From positions 10,507 to 34,667 of IMG/VR virus record IMGVR_UViG_3300030328_004755: 24,161 bases of DNA. One strand, written 5' to 3'. The position numbers were made by a program, and so were the translations under genes. Below are positions 15,847 through 22,707 of this stretch, one piece after another (position 1 is the first letter of the stretch; each line of letters begins with the position of its first letter). Below the pieces are notes generated by a model. That model saw only the letters and a list, made by a program, of their open reading frames with translations. It searched no databases and was not told the DNA's origin. The DNA is from a virus.

Positions 15847-18800
15847 TAACTTCTTTAAAATTTAATTCTGACACATTATCGAATACTACTAATATTGTTC
15901 CTTTAGTTTATATAGAAAAAACTATTGCTGATGAGGTTAATATTATGGGATTTTCTACTTATCAATTAGAATTAACAGATATAAATGATAAGCCTTTGCA
16001 GTACCATCCTCTTTTGTTAAATATTCCTTCTATAAGTGAAAAAATAAACATAGAAACTAGAAAGTTTGTAATTTCATCTGTAACTTTAAATTTATCAAAC
16101 ATTGAATATTTAGGTGAAAAACTTAGTGATAAATATAATTTATTGATTAATTCTAATGTATATATTTATTACAAAACTCAAAGTGCAAATACTTTAGAAG
16201 AATGTTTAAAAGTATATTCTGGAAAAGTAAAAAGAATTAATCATTCGAATGAAGATATAAATCTAATTCTAGAAGATATGTCTCAAGAGAAAATACAAAA
16301 ACAAATTCCTAAAAATAAAATTCCTGATATTCCTGAAATTCAAGAGGAATATAGGCTAGAACCTATACCAATGGTGTATGGTAATGTAGAAAAATCTCCT
16401 TTAGTAAAATATGCTAAAAAAATAAATGTTGCTAATGATGGAGATTTAAATGAATATGCTGAAAAAATGAATTTTTTACCTGACAATATAGATGATTATA
16501 TATTACAAGATACAATTAATATTAATGGATATAAATATGATAATTTTATATACGCAGGATATTTTATAGGTGGCAATAATAGATTTAATACCCCTTTATA
16601 TATCTATGATAATGGTTATGGAAATATAGTAAATAAATATGATAATTTATCACAAAGTCTTGGTAATAATGTATTTATAAATTCCGACAAAACAATATTT
16701 ATTCAAAAAACTTATCAAGAAGATGGTACGCCTGTTAATTTAATTTCTCAAAATATATTAGAAGTAATTGCAGATTGTGAAACTTATGACCCATGTATGA
16801 TTAATCCTGTAGTTAAAAATAATGAATCAAACAATCAATCAGGTCTTTTTTTACCTGAAATAGTAAGTAGATTATATAGTAGGGGGTTTGATATTTCATA
16901 CTTACAAACCTCATATCCTAATGGCGATCCAGTCTCTTCAATAGTTTTAAATGAAAGTTTAGAATATAATGGAGAAATATATCAACCTATAGATACTATT
17001 TTTGATAAAAACACATCAGTATTTTTTGAAGGCATTTTAAAAGAAGGTAGTTTAGGCGATACTATTGGTGAAAATAATCAAAGATTAATGTTTATGTGCC
17101 AAACTAATTCTCCAAAAATAAACTACAAAAGAGGTGCTGTAATAGTAAATTGGAAAGGCTATGCAAGTACAGAGAATCTTGGAGAAAAACCTTTTTATAT
17201 TAAATTTATAAATACAGGCTTAAGCGATCCTGAAACAGATGTAGGTGAAGAAAGCAATATAGACCCTGTATTATGGTATTACAAAACTAGTTTTAATGAT
17301 GTTTTTTTTGGTGATGACCCTATTTTTAATGATTTGCCAGATAGTGCGGCATTAGGTACTTTTGGATTTATGTTTTATTTTCCCTCTGTTGGCGAAGGAT
17401 ATCAGACTGATGAATATACAAATTTTAATGTAAGATTTGATCAATTAAACTTGTCTTACCATTTAGAATTAGAAGATACTAACTTGCTTGAAAAAAATGA
17501 TTTTTACGCTAATGTTTATGGAAGGTGTAAAGAAGGAAATTATTATTATTATAGAGATTTTAATGCTAATTTTAAAATAAGCGATAATAATTTTATAGAC
17601 AATTTTTTAGATTCTAATTATAATTTATACAATTTTGATAATAATGTAGAGTATTTTATTTTAAATCCAAATGATACTTTTGATAATTTTATACATTATG
17701 TAAAACCTGATTCCTTAGAGCTTTCTAGGGCAACTATAGATGGCTCAATAGATGAAAATTATATTAATATTAATTTTACTGGTAAAGTTGTAGATTCAGA
17801 AGGGAATGATAACCTTAGTGGTGAACCTTCGATTCCCTACGATTTTAATAATATAGGTATTAAATTCTACAATAATGAAGAGATATATATATTTAAAACA
17901 GACAATAATTCATTACTAGATCAACAATATGGAATTTTAGGATTTTTACCATTATATAAACCTGCTGAAATAATTTCAAGTATTTTAAAACAAGAATGTA
18001 ATTATGAATTAGAAATTCCAGAAATAAATATAAATAATGTTGATTCAAATTATAAACAATGGAAAATGTCTTTCACTCAAAAAGACACAATAAATGGTAA
18101 AGATTTAATAGAAGAAATATGTCAATCAACAAAATCATTTGGAAGATTTAGAGGGTTTGATGAAAAATTTTCTTGGAATACAATTAAAGATAGCTATTCA
18201 GAGGAAGATATAGACTTTACAATTCCAAATCAAGATATAATAAGTTATAAATACAACAGAACTAAACTAGAAAATGTTAAAACAAAAATTAAAGTTAATT
18301 ACAATTATGATTATGCTACAAAGAAATTTACAAAAGAAACTGATGAAATAAATGTAAATCAATTAGTTTATCTTGAAAGTGGTTATAATTATAATTATTA
18401 TGGCATAGACGAAAATAATGAAGATAGTGCTTTAGAGTTTGAAAGTAAGTATATAAGAGATAATTATACTGCAGAACAGCTAAGAAACTGGTTGTTATCT
18501 TGGCACATGAACCAACACAGTTTACTTACATTACAATTATCTATAAAATATAATTTATTAGAAGTTGGTGATATAATTGCTTTTGATAAAGAAATACAAG
18601 GGTTGAAATTGTATGGTGAAACTTACACAGCTAATATGGGTTTAAATGAGGATGGTCTTTTAGTAGATTTAAATGAAACTTATAGAAATGGTCAATTAAT
18701 ATATCCTTATTTTATGATTTATGAAACAAAAAAAAGCATAGATAAAGTTGAAATAAAGTTAATACAATTACATCATAACGATCCTAATTTCTTTTTACCA

Positions 18801-19013
18801 CCACCTGAAGAAGGTGAGGATATAGACTTGACACCTACAGGCGATGTTAATTTAGATGGAAGCGTTGATGTATTAGATATAGTTGCTTTAATAGGACACA
18901 TACTAGAGACATCACAATTAACAGTAGACCAAGGATATGAAGCAGATTTAAATCAAGATAGTAATTTAGATATTTTAGATGTAGTTCAGCTAGTAGGGAT
19001 AATTTTACGATGA
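15843..19013 (+). CDS. Tail hub/tip protein with C-terminal dockerin-like domain
   Basis: 1056 residues, straight after the tape measure gene (ATGA overlap). The N-terminal region (ISSVTLNLSNIEYLGEKLSD, then LKVYSGKVKRI and LILEDMS) and the C-terminal third (RNWLLSWHMNQHSLLTLQLS, then LEVGDIIAFD) carry the beta-patterns of phage tail hub/tip proteins. The region 150-850 is very Asn/Asp/Tyr rich. After an acidic linker (PPPEEGEDIDL), residues 1001-1046 form two calcium-binding loops, DVNLDGSVDVLD and DLNQDSNLDILD, each followed by a hydrophobic helix (IVALIGHIL; VVQLVGIIL). This is a type I dockerin-like pair. A hub in the baseplate would meet the receptor first; the dockerin could anchor another protein. 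Confidence 0.75.
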   Translation: MITSLKFNSDTLSNTTNIVPLVYIEKTIADEVNIMGFSTYQLELTDINDKPLQYHPLLLNIPSISEKINIETRKFVISSVTLNLSNIEYLGEKLSDKYNLLINSNVYIYYKTQSANTLEECLKVYSGKVKRINHSNEDINLILEDMSQEKIQKQIPKNKIPDIPEIQEEYRLEPIPMVYGNVEKSPLVKYAKKINVANDGDLNEYAEKMNFLPDNIDDYILQDTININGYKYDNFIYAGYFIGGNNRFNTPLYIYDNGYGNIVNKYDNLSQSLGNNVFINSDKTIFIQKTYQEDGTPVNLISQNILEVIADCETYDPCMINPVVKNNESNNQSGLFLPEIVSRLYSRGFDISYLQTSYPNGDPVSSIVLNESLEYNGEIYQPIDTIFDKNTSVFFEGILKEGSLGDTIGENNQRLMFMCQTNSPKINYKRGAVIVNWKGYASTENLGEKPFYIKFINTGLSDPETDVGEESNIDPVLWYYKTSFNDVFFGDDPIFNDLPDSAALGTFGFMFYFPSVGEGYQTDEYTNFNVRFDQLNLSYHLELEDTNLLEKNDFYANVYGRCKEGNYYYYRDFNANFKISDNNFIDNFLDSNYNLYNFDNNVEYFILNPNDTFDNFIHYVKPDSLELSRATIDGSIDENYININFTGKVVDSEGNDNLSGEPSIPYDFNNIGIKFYNNEEIYIFKTDNNSLLDQQYGILGFLPLYKPAEIISSILKQECNYELEIPEININNVDSNYKQWKMSFTQKDTINGKDLIEEICQSTKSFGRFRGFDEKFSWNTIKDSYSEEDIDFTIPNQDIISYKYNRTKLENVKTKIKVNYNYDYATKKFTKETDEINVNQLVYLESGYNYNYYGIDENNEDSALEFESKYIRDNYTAEQLRNWLLSWHMNQHSLLTLQLSIKYNLLEVGDIIAFDKEIQGLKLYGETYTANMGLNEDGLLVDLNETYRNGQLIYPYFMIYETKKSIDKVEIKLIQLHHNDPNFFLPPPEEGEDIDLTPTGDVNLDGSVDVLDIVALIGHILETSQLTVDQGYEADLNQDSNLDILDVVQLVGIILR

Positions 19014-19453
19014 TAAATTTAAGCTATGGAAGCGGAGAAGTAAGTTTAGATAATAATATTTCTATTGTTGCTATTCAAATACAATTTAAAGGTGTGGTAA
19101 AAATAAATCAAACATTACCAAAAGAATTTACTATATATAATTCAAAGAATAAAATAATTATATATAGTATGTCTTTAAATGTATTGCCTGATTTGTTATT
19201 TACTTATAATGGAAATTTTAGAATATTAAGTTGCATAGCATCAAACAATAAAGGCGAAAAGATAGATATTACTATTACAAATGATAATTTAGGATTTTGG
19301 CAAAAACAAAATACTACTTGGGAAACAGGTATCGGTTGGGAAAGTTTGGATGGTAATTATATTGTAGGGCAAATTCCTGTAGTTCAAAAAAAGAATTTAC
19401 CTGAACTAACTGAAGAACAAAAAAAATTGCAAGAAGAATTAAGAAAAGGGTAA
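19010..19453 (+). CDS. Small beta-sandwich tail protein, possibly cohesin-like
   Basis: 147 residues, ATGA-coupled to the hub gene. Residues about 1-92 are beta-strands with a pattern INLSYGSGEVSLDNN, then SIVAIQIQFKGVVKI, a short segment KEFTIYNSKNKIIIYSMSL and a return strand RILSCIASN. This order of strands resembles the cohesin-type beta-sandwich that binds dockerins in bacterial surface proteins. Residues 93-120 hold Trp/Gly-rich WQKQNTTWETGIGWESL, then an acidic/basic helix (LTEEQKKLQEELRKG) at the end. The cohesin reading is a hypothesis from pattern and position; a generic tail accessory protein is the alternative. Confidence 0.6.
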   Translation: MINLSYGSGEVSLDNNISIVAIQIQFKGVVKINQTLPKEFTIYNSKNKIIIYSMSLNVLPDLLFTYNGNFRILSCIASNNKGEKIDITITNDNLGFWQKQNTTWETGIGWESLDGNYIVGQIPVVQKKNLPELTEEQKKLQEELRKG

Positions 19454-19456
19454 GAA

Positions 19457-20518
19457 ATGGGTAAGTATCAAAATGTAGGAACACCAAAATTTTATATAGA
19501 TTATTTCCAATATGCCTTAACCACAGGATTAGCTAAGAATGAAGGAATTGGTGGAGATAATATTTTTGGAGAAGATGATAGTGATGGAGATAAACTATTT
19601 AATAATCAAAATATACAAGATTTGCAAAAATTATTTTATTTAAATCCAACAAACTCTTTAACTATACCAGAATTTTCTGAAGCAAGAAGTCAATTAACTA
19701 TTAAAACCTATTTAAGTGAAGAAGATTATAATATAAACTATTTAATGACTTTAGGACATAATTTTAACCAATCTAATGTAACTATGTATGGAGAGCAATA
19801 CCAAGGAACTTATTCAGCCGATCCACTTGTAAACTATACTAACTCTCAAACAGCAGTTGATTATAATGGTTGGAGTCTTTCTGAGCTAACAAATACAAAT
19901 ACTAATCCTGATTTTTTTCAATTAAATATATATAACCCAAACGAAGAAGCCCCAACAAATGGAGATATAAAAATAGGTTGTATATCTATAGGTACTTCAT
20001 ATACGATGCCACACTCACCTGACTTAGACTTAACAATGACAAGAGAATTTGGTGGTGCTAAAAAACAATTCACTAAGGGTGGTGCTTTACTTACTAACTA
20101 TAACTACACACAACCACCAACATGGGGAGATGGCGAGGCATGGGGGCTATATACTGATGCACCTACAAACCTAGGAGCAAGAAGAGCAGGTAGAAGGACT
20201 TGGGACTTAAAATTCTCTTATTTAAGTGCTTCAGATATTATGGCTGACTTAGAAATGCTTACTATATATAATGCAGAATCAACTGACATTAACGATAATC
20301 CTACAGGTTATGAAAACTATTTATCAGATACTAATTTTTTCTCTCAATTTATGCAGAAAACTCTTGGTGGCAGTTTAAGATTTATATTTCAACCTGATGG
20401 TAGCGATTATAATCCTGATGGATTTGCTATATGTGTATTAGACCAGGACTCTATATCAATTAAGCAAGTTGCTCACAACACTTACAATATTAGTCTTAGA
20501 ATTATGGAAGTCTGGTAG
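19457..20518 (+). CDS. Tail/baseplate structural protein
   Basis: 353 residues, last gene of the late block. Beta-rich and aromatic, with motifs LDLTMTREFGGAKKQFTKGG at about 194-213 and a RRTWDLKFSYLSASDIM region near 244-260. No enzyme motif. The pattern resembles structural proteins found after the hub genes in other siphovirus-like phages. A short AAAGGG ribosome site precedes ATG 19457. The final residues overlap the opposite-strand gene by 17 bases. Function: probable minor tail or baseplate component. Confidence 0.55.
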   Translation: MGKYQNVGTPKFYIDYFQYALTTGLAKNEGIGGDNIFGEDDSDGDKLFNNQNIQDLQKLFYLNPTNSLTIPEFSEARSQLTIKTYLSEEDYNINYLMTLGHNFNQSNVTMYGEQYQGTYSADPLVNYTNSQTAVDYNGWSLSELTNTNTNPDFFQLNIYNPNEEAPTNGDIKIGCISIGTSYTMPHSPDLDLTMTREFGGAKKQFTKGGALLTNYNYTQPPTWGDGEAWGLYTDAPTNLGARRAGRRTWDLKFSYLSASDIMADLEMLTIYNAESTDINDNPTGYENYLSDTNFFSQFMQKTLGGSLRFIFQPDGSDYNPDGFAICVLDQDSISIKQVAHNTYNISLRIMEVW

Positions 20519-20861
20519 GATCAGGTAATGCCACGCCATGAAACATAGATGCCCATCTTATAATTCTATCTAAGTAGTCTTGAAATTCATCTTGCGACAA
20601 TCTTTTTGTTGTTTCTATTTTAAATTCTCTTTTTAATTCATTGTGCATCTCATCTAGTGTATACCCAAGATGTTGTGCTAATTTACTTACAACTACTCCT
20701 CTATAGTAGTTATTCTGCCTATTTGTTTTTTTCTTTGGCAGCTCTTTAAGGTTTAATACTACATCTCCATTAAACTTATATAAGTCGTTGGTAAACTGAT
20801 CTTTATCATCTAAAGTCAGTCTACCATTGACCACTCTCCCATAGACCATTATTTCATTCAA
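20502..20861 (-). CDS. Phage recombination-accessory protein, NinB-like (tentative)
   Basis: 119 residues. The middle motif KKKTNRQNNYYRGVVVSKLA, followed by QHLGYTLDEMHNELKREFK, is typical of small phage proteins around HNH and resolvase genes, often labelled NinB-like or of unknown function. The start is TTG 20861, 8 bases after a strong AAGGAG; the ATG at 20849 is too far from that site. The gene overlaps the HNH gene by 8 bases and is convergent with the late operon. Family assignment is tentative. Confidence 0.5.
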   Translation of the reverse strand: MNEIMVYGRVVNGRLTLDDKDQFTNDLYKFNGDVVLNLKELPKKKTNRQNNYYRGVVVSKLAQHLGYTLDEMHNELKREFKIETTKRLSQDEFQDYLDRIIRWASMFHGVALPDPTRLP

Positions 20862-21123
20862 TGAAATATCTCCTTAGTAATCTAAATGCTTCTTTCCAAC
20901 AATCTATTCGCCAATGTTGGTTAAATTCTTTTAAACCCATACCATGATAATCACTATGGTGTTCTCTGCATAGAGGTATAGCAGAGAAGTCTTTAGGTGT
21001 TTGCTTTTTTCTGTTGCCGCCCATACCAATAGCTTCAAGATGATGAGGATCGACTGGTGTTGCCCCACAAATAAGACAATGTTGCGACTTAATATACTTT
21101 AAGTATTCTTTTGTGTCAATCAA
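20854..21123 (-). CDS. HNH-type endonuclease (Ref/YbcO-like)
   Basis: 89 residues. Contains CLICG (C16, C19), DPHHLEAIGMGG (about 26-37) and a later PLCREHHSDYHGMG region. This is the Cys/His arrangement of zinc-stabilised HNH nucleases in phage recombination loci, where the HH pair binds metal. The start is TTG 21123, giving a TTGA overlap with the upstream zinc-ribbon gene. Probably cuts DNA during recombination or packaging. Confidence 0.75.
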   Translation of the reverse strand: MIDTKEYLKYIKSQHCLICGATPVDPHHLEAIGMGGNRKKQTPKDFSAIPLCREHHSDYHGMGLKEFNQHWRIDCWKEAFRLLRRYFIE

Positions 21124-21278
21124 AGTTCATCGCCTTGATAAACTAAAACTAATTGAACATTACAATTATCGTTTGGGCAAGACAAATTACTTACTATTCC
21201 TTCTCCTTCACAACTATAATCATCATAATCGTGATCTACACCCCATATTAATTCTGCATCACAATTACTACACTTCAT
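21120..21278 (-). CDS. Small zinc-ribbon protein, 52 aa
   Basis: ATG at 21278, stop 21120-21122, overlapping both neighbours (11 bases with the nuclease, 4 with the HNH gene). Sequence begins MKCSNCDAELIWG (CxxC) and later has SCPNDNCNVQLVLVYQGDEL with a second Cys pair, a zinc-ribbon-like pattern. Too short for a usual gene search; the overlaps argue that it is real. Function unknown, possibly nucleic-acid binding. Confidence 0.6.
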   Translation of the reverse strand: MKCSNCDAELIWGVDHDYDDYSCEGEGIVSNLSCPNDNCNVQLVLVYQGDEL

Positions 21279-21600
21279 TACTTAATTCCCATATCTTATC
21301 TTTTAATTCTTTTATTTCTTTTAAGTAATCAACTGCCCTAATCATAAAGTAAGTTTCGCCTCTATCCTCTTTAAACGCAACCATATCTACTTCCTTAGTC
21401 ATACCTAAAAATTTAGGTATCTTCTTACGACATTTAGCTTGAATCTTAATATTACCCTCTACAAGTAAATCTACCTCTTCTGGCAATCCTAATGAGCGAC
21501 CATTACTACCCCAAGCTCTAACAGCTTTAAATTTAAAAGACTCAAACAACATAACAAGTTGTCTTTCAAATCTATTACCCTTCTCTTTAGATTTGTTCAT
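21268..21600 (-). CDS. PD-(D/E)XK nuclease, Holliday-junction-resolvase-like (Hjc type)
   Basis: 110 residues. KGNRFERQL (E12), a GSNGRS loop (31-36), EVDLLV with D44 and KIQAKCRKK with Q54-A-K56 fit the PD-(D/E)XK core: the acidic D44, the metal-binding position at 54 (Gln here instead of Glu) and the lysine K56. Hjc-type proteins resolve four-way junctions. The Gln at the second acidic site is a deviation but occurs in relatives. The protein is single-domain length for a phage resolvase. Confidence 0.7.
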   Translation of the reverse strand: MNKSKEKGNRFERQLVMLFESFKFKAVRAWGSNGRSLGLPEEVDLLVEGNIKIQAKCRKKIPKFLGMTKEVDMVAFKEDRGETYFMIRAVDYLKEIKELKDKIWELSNEV

Positions 21601-21778
21601 TATCTACCCTCTTATTAAACTCTAAAATCAAATCAGTAAGTTCATATTCTTTTATATCATTCAATTTATAATGTGGCGAATCATTTTGTACTTCTACTTG
21701 ATGTAGTGGTTTATTTTTGTGATATAAGCCCAAATTAGCCCATATAAGGAACTTTTTTATATCTAATAGTGTAATCAT
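21587..21778 (-). CDS. Hypothetical early protein, 63 aa
   Basis: ATG 21778 with a GGAGAG ribosome site, overlapping the resolvase gene by 14 bases. Contains an LLDIKKFLIWANLGLYHKNK N-terminus and an acidic C-terminal region. No family is recognised. Likely a small early protein of the recombination operon. Confidence 0.5.
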   Translation of the reverse strand: MITLLDIKKFLIWANLGLYHKNKPLHQVEVQNDSPHYKLNDIKEYELTDLILEFNKRVDNEQI

Positions 21779-21783
21779 ATTAT

Positions 21784-21942
21784 CTACTCTCCTCTTAACT
21801 GTTTAAGGCGATTTTCTAATACTTCAATCATATCTTCAGTAATTTCAGTATTGTACTTTGTGAACTTGCCTATTCGAGGTTTAAACTCTTTCAATAAAGT
21901 TGTATACAAACTTATTGCTTCAAAGTTTTGGTTTCTTATCAT
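21784..21942 (-). CDS. Hypothetical early protein, 52 aa
   Basis: ATG 21942, preceded by GAAAGGAAAAGA. Sequence includes MIRNQNFEAISLYTTLLKEF and ends ENRLKQLRGE, mostly helical. It is the first gene after the structured leader at 21961-22033, so that element probably belongs to its messenger. No family known. Confidence 0.55.
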   Translation of the reverse strand: MIRNQNFEAISLYTTLLKEFKPRIGKFTKYNTEITEDMIEVLENRLKQLRGE

Positions 21943-21960
21943 TCTTTTCCTTTCATTTTT

Positions 21961-22033
21961 GTAGGGAAGGAGAGGCTTAGCTCCACACTCTCACCTCTCC
22001 AGTCTAATGTAGTTACCAAATACTATTCCCTAC
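21961..22033 (-). promoter_or_regulatory. Structured RNA leader, three-helix element
   Basis: Read on the - strand, this 73-base segment folds on paper into P1 (GTAGGGAA with TTCCCTAC, 8 bp), P2 (TAGT with ACTA, loop ATTTGGTA) and P3 (GGAGAGG with CCTCTCC, 7 bp, large internal loop). P1 and P3 3' strands are contiguous. It starts 7 bases after a TATAAT box and ends just before the ribosome site of the 52-residue gene, so it is a likely 5' leader with a regulatory role. A second GGAG inside the P3 loop could compete for CTCC, giving two alternative folds. It is tRNA-sized but lacks a T-loop and anticodon loop. Confidence 0.5.
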
Positions 22034-22039
22034 CTTATT

Positions 22040-22045
22040 ATTATA
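22040..22045 (-). promoter_or_regulatory. Promoter -10 box (TATAAT)
   Basis: A perfect -10 hexamer on the - strand, with about 6-7 bases to the start of the structured leader. No good -35 is present at the usual distance; TTGCAG lies 14 bases upstream. It would drive the genes from 21942 leftwards. Confidence 0.45.
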
Positions 22046-22092
22046 TGGGAGTTTTTATACTGCAACTTCCAGCCAGTTAATTTTGCGAAACA

Positions 22093-22160
22093 AGTGGGGT
22101 GCTATTTGATTTATTGTGCATTTTAATATAACAAGGAGTGTATATTGAAGCGACCCCACT
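22093..22160 (-). other. Inverted-repeat element with CUCCUU hairpin loop
   Basis: Outer repeats AGTGGGGT (22093-22100) and ACCCCACT (22153-22160) bracket a perfect 6-bp hairpin AATATA/TATATT (22125-22146) with a 10-base loop. In the - strand transcript the loop carries CUCCUU, an anti-Shine-Dalgarno-like sequence; on the + strand the loop is AAGGAG. It lies at the stop codon of the zinc-ribbon gene. Function unknown. Confidence 0.4.
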
Positions 22161-22333
22161 CATTTTCTTTTTACCTTCGCCCAGGATTTATTTCCACATT
22201 CTCTCCTGGCACATCCATCACAAACAAATTGTTCTTTCCAATCTATTTCAGGAAATAATGATTTCATTGTACTTTTATCATCTTTATACATAAATGTTGC
22301 ATACTTTCCACACATATCGCATAATTTATTCAG
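22160..22333 (-). CDS. Small zinc-ribbon protein with unusual start
   Basis: The - frame has two CxxC pairs: NKLCDMCGKYATF and QFVCDGCARRECGNKSWAKV. The first ATG (22315) falls inside the first CxxC, so a genuine protein must start earlier, yet no ATG, GTG or TTG is available after the previous in-frame stop. A CTG at 22333, four bases after AAAGG, would give 57 residues and begins one base after the stop of the upstream gene. A +1 frameshift from that gene is the other possibility. From the ATG, it would be 51 residues. Confidence 0.5.
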   Translation of the reverse strand: MNKLCDMCGKYATFMYKDDKSTMKSLFPEIDWKEQFVCDGCARRECGNKSWAKVKRK

Positions 22334-22334
22334 C

Positions 22335-22493
22335 TTACCTTTGTATTTTATTGCCAGTTCTAAACTCGTAAATATAATTAAATATTTCTTCTAATTCGTG
22401 ATTTGTAAATGTTTCAGTTTGCCATCCTCTACAACTAGAATGTTTAATTTTTAAATTTTCATTTTCTTGTACTACTATATATTTTGTTTTCAT
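22335..22493 (-). CDS. Hypothetical early protein, 52 aa
   Basis: ATG 22493 and TAA 22335-22337, starting directly after the stop of the gene upstream. Begins MKTKYIVVQENENLKIKHSS and has a single Cys-Arg-Gly-Trp and a C-terminal helix (NHELEEIFNYIYEF). Unknown family. The tight spacing with both neighbours supports it. Confidence 0.5.
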   Translation of the reverse strand: MKTKYIVVQENENLKIKHSSCRGWQTETFTNHELEEIFNYIYEFRTGNKIQR

Positions 22494-22673
22494 CTACTTT
22501 CCTTGACAATTTAAACAAGTTTTTCTTACTTTCCCTATAGATGGGATGTCCATATAAGTTATACCTTTTTTATTGCAGATATAATTAGGGCAATATTCCC
22601 ATACTTTTCTACATTTCTTGCAGAAAAATATCTTTTTATCTATAAAATGTTCTTGTAAGTTAGTTTTTCTCAT
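22494..22673 (-). CDS. Small Cys-rich zinc-binding protein, about 59 aa
   Basis: Starting at ATG 22673 (AAGG four bases upstream), the protein has FFCKKCRKVWEYCPNYICNK and then KTCLNCQGK, with six Cys arranged as CxxC, CxxxxC, CxxC. This is consistent with a zinc-ribbon or treble-clef fold. A longer frame from a GTG at 22796 exists but overlaps the replication gene by 89 bases, so the ATG is preferred. Likely nucleic-acid binding. Confidence 0.6.
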   Translation of the reverse strand: MRKTNLQEHFIDKKIFFCKKCRKVWEYCPNYICNKKGITYMDIPSIGKVRKTCLNCQGK

Positions 22674-22707
22674 AAGCCTTGATGGATATATTTCCGAAAA
22701 ATAATCC

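Noticed and set aside
21113-21328. 71-residue + ORF rich in His/Asn/Leu
   Set aside because: Antisense shadow of the zinc-ribbon and nuclease genes, with biased composition and no ribosome site.
21961-22033. tRNA-like element of 73 bases with a 7-8 bp end helix
   Set aside because: The D-arm-like part looks suggestive on the - strand, but there is no T-loop, no anticodon loop with U33 and no CCA-adjacent T-arm. A regulatory RNA leader fits better.
22145-22255. Short + ORF from TTG with AAGGAG 6 bases upstream
   Set aside because: It is antisense to a Cys-pair gene and gives a low-complexity Phe/Ser/Pro peptide; the AAGGAG sits in a hairpin loop.
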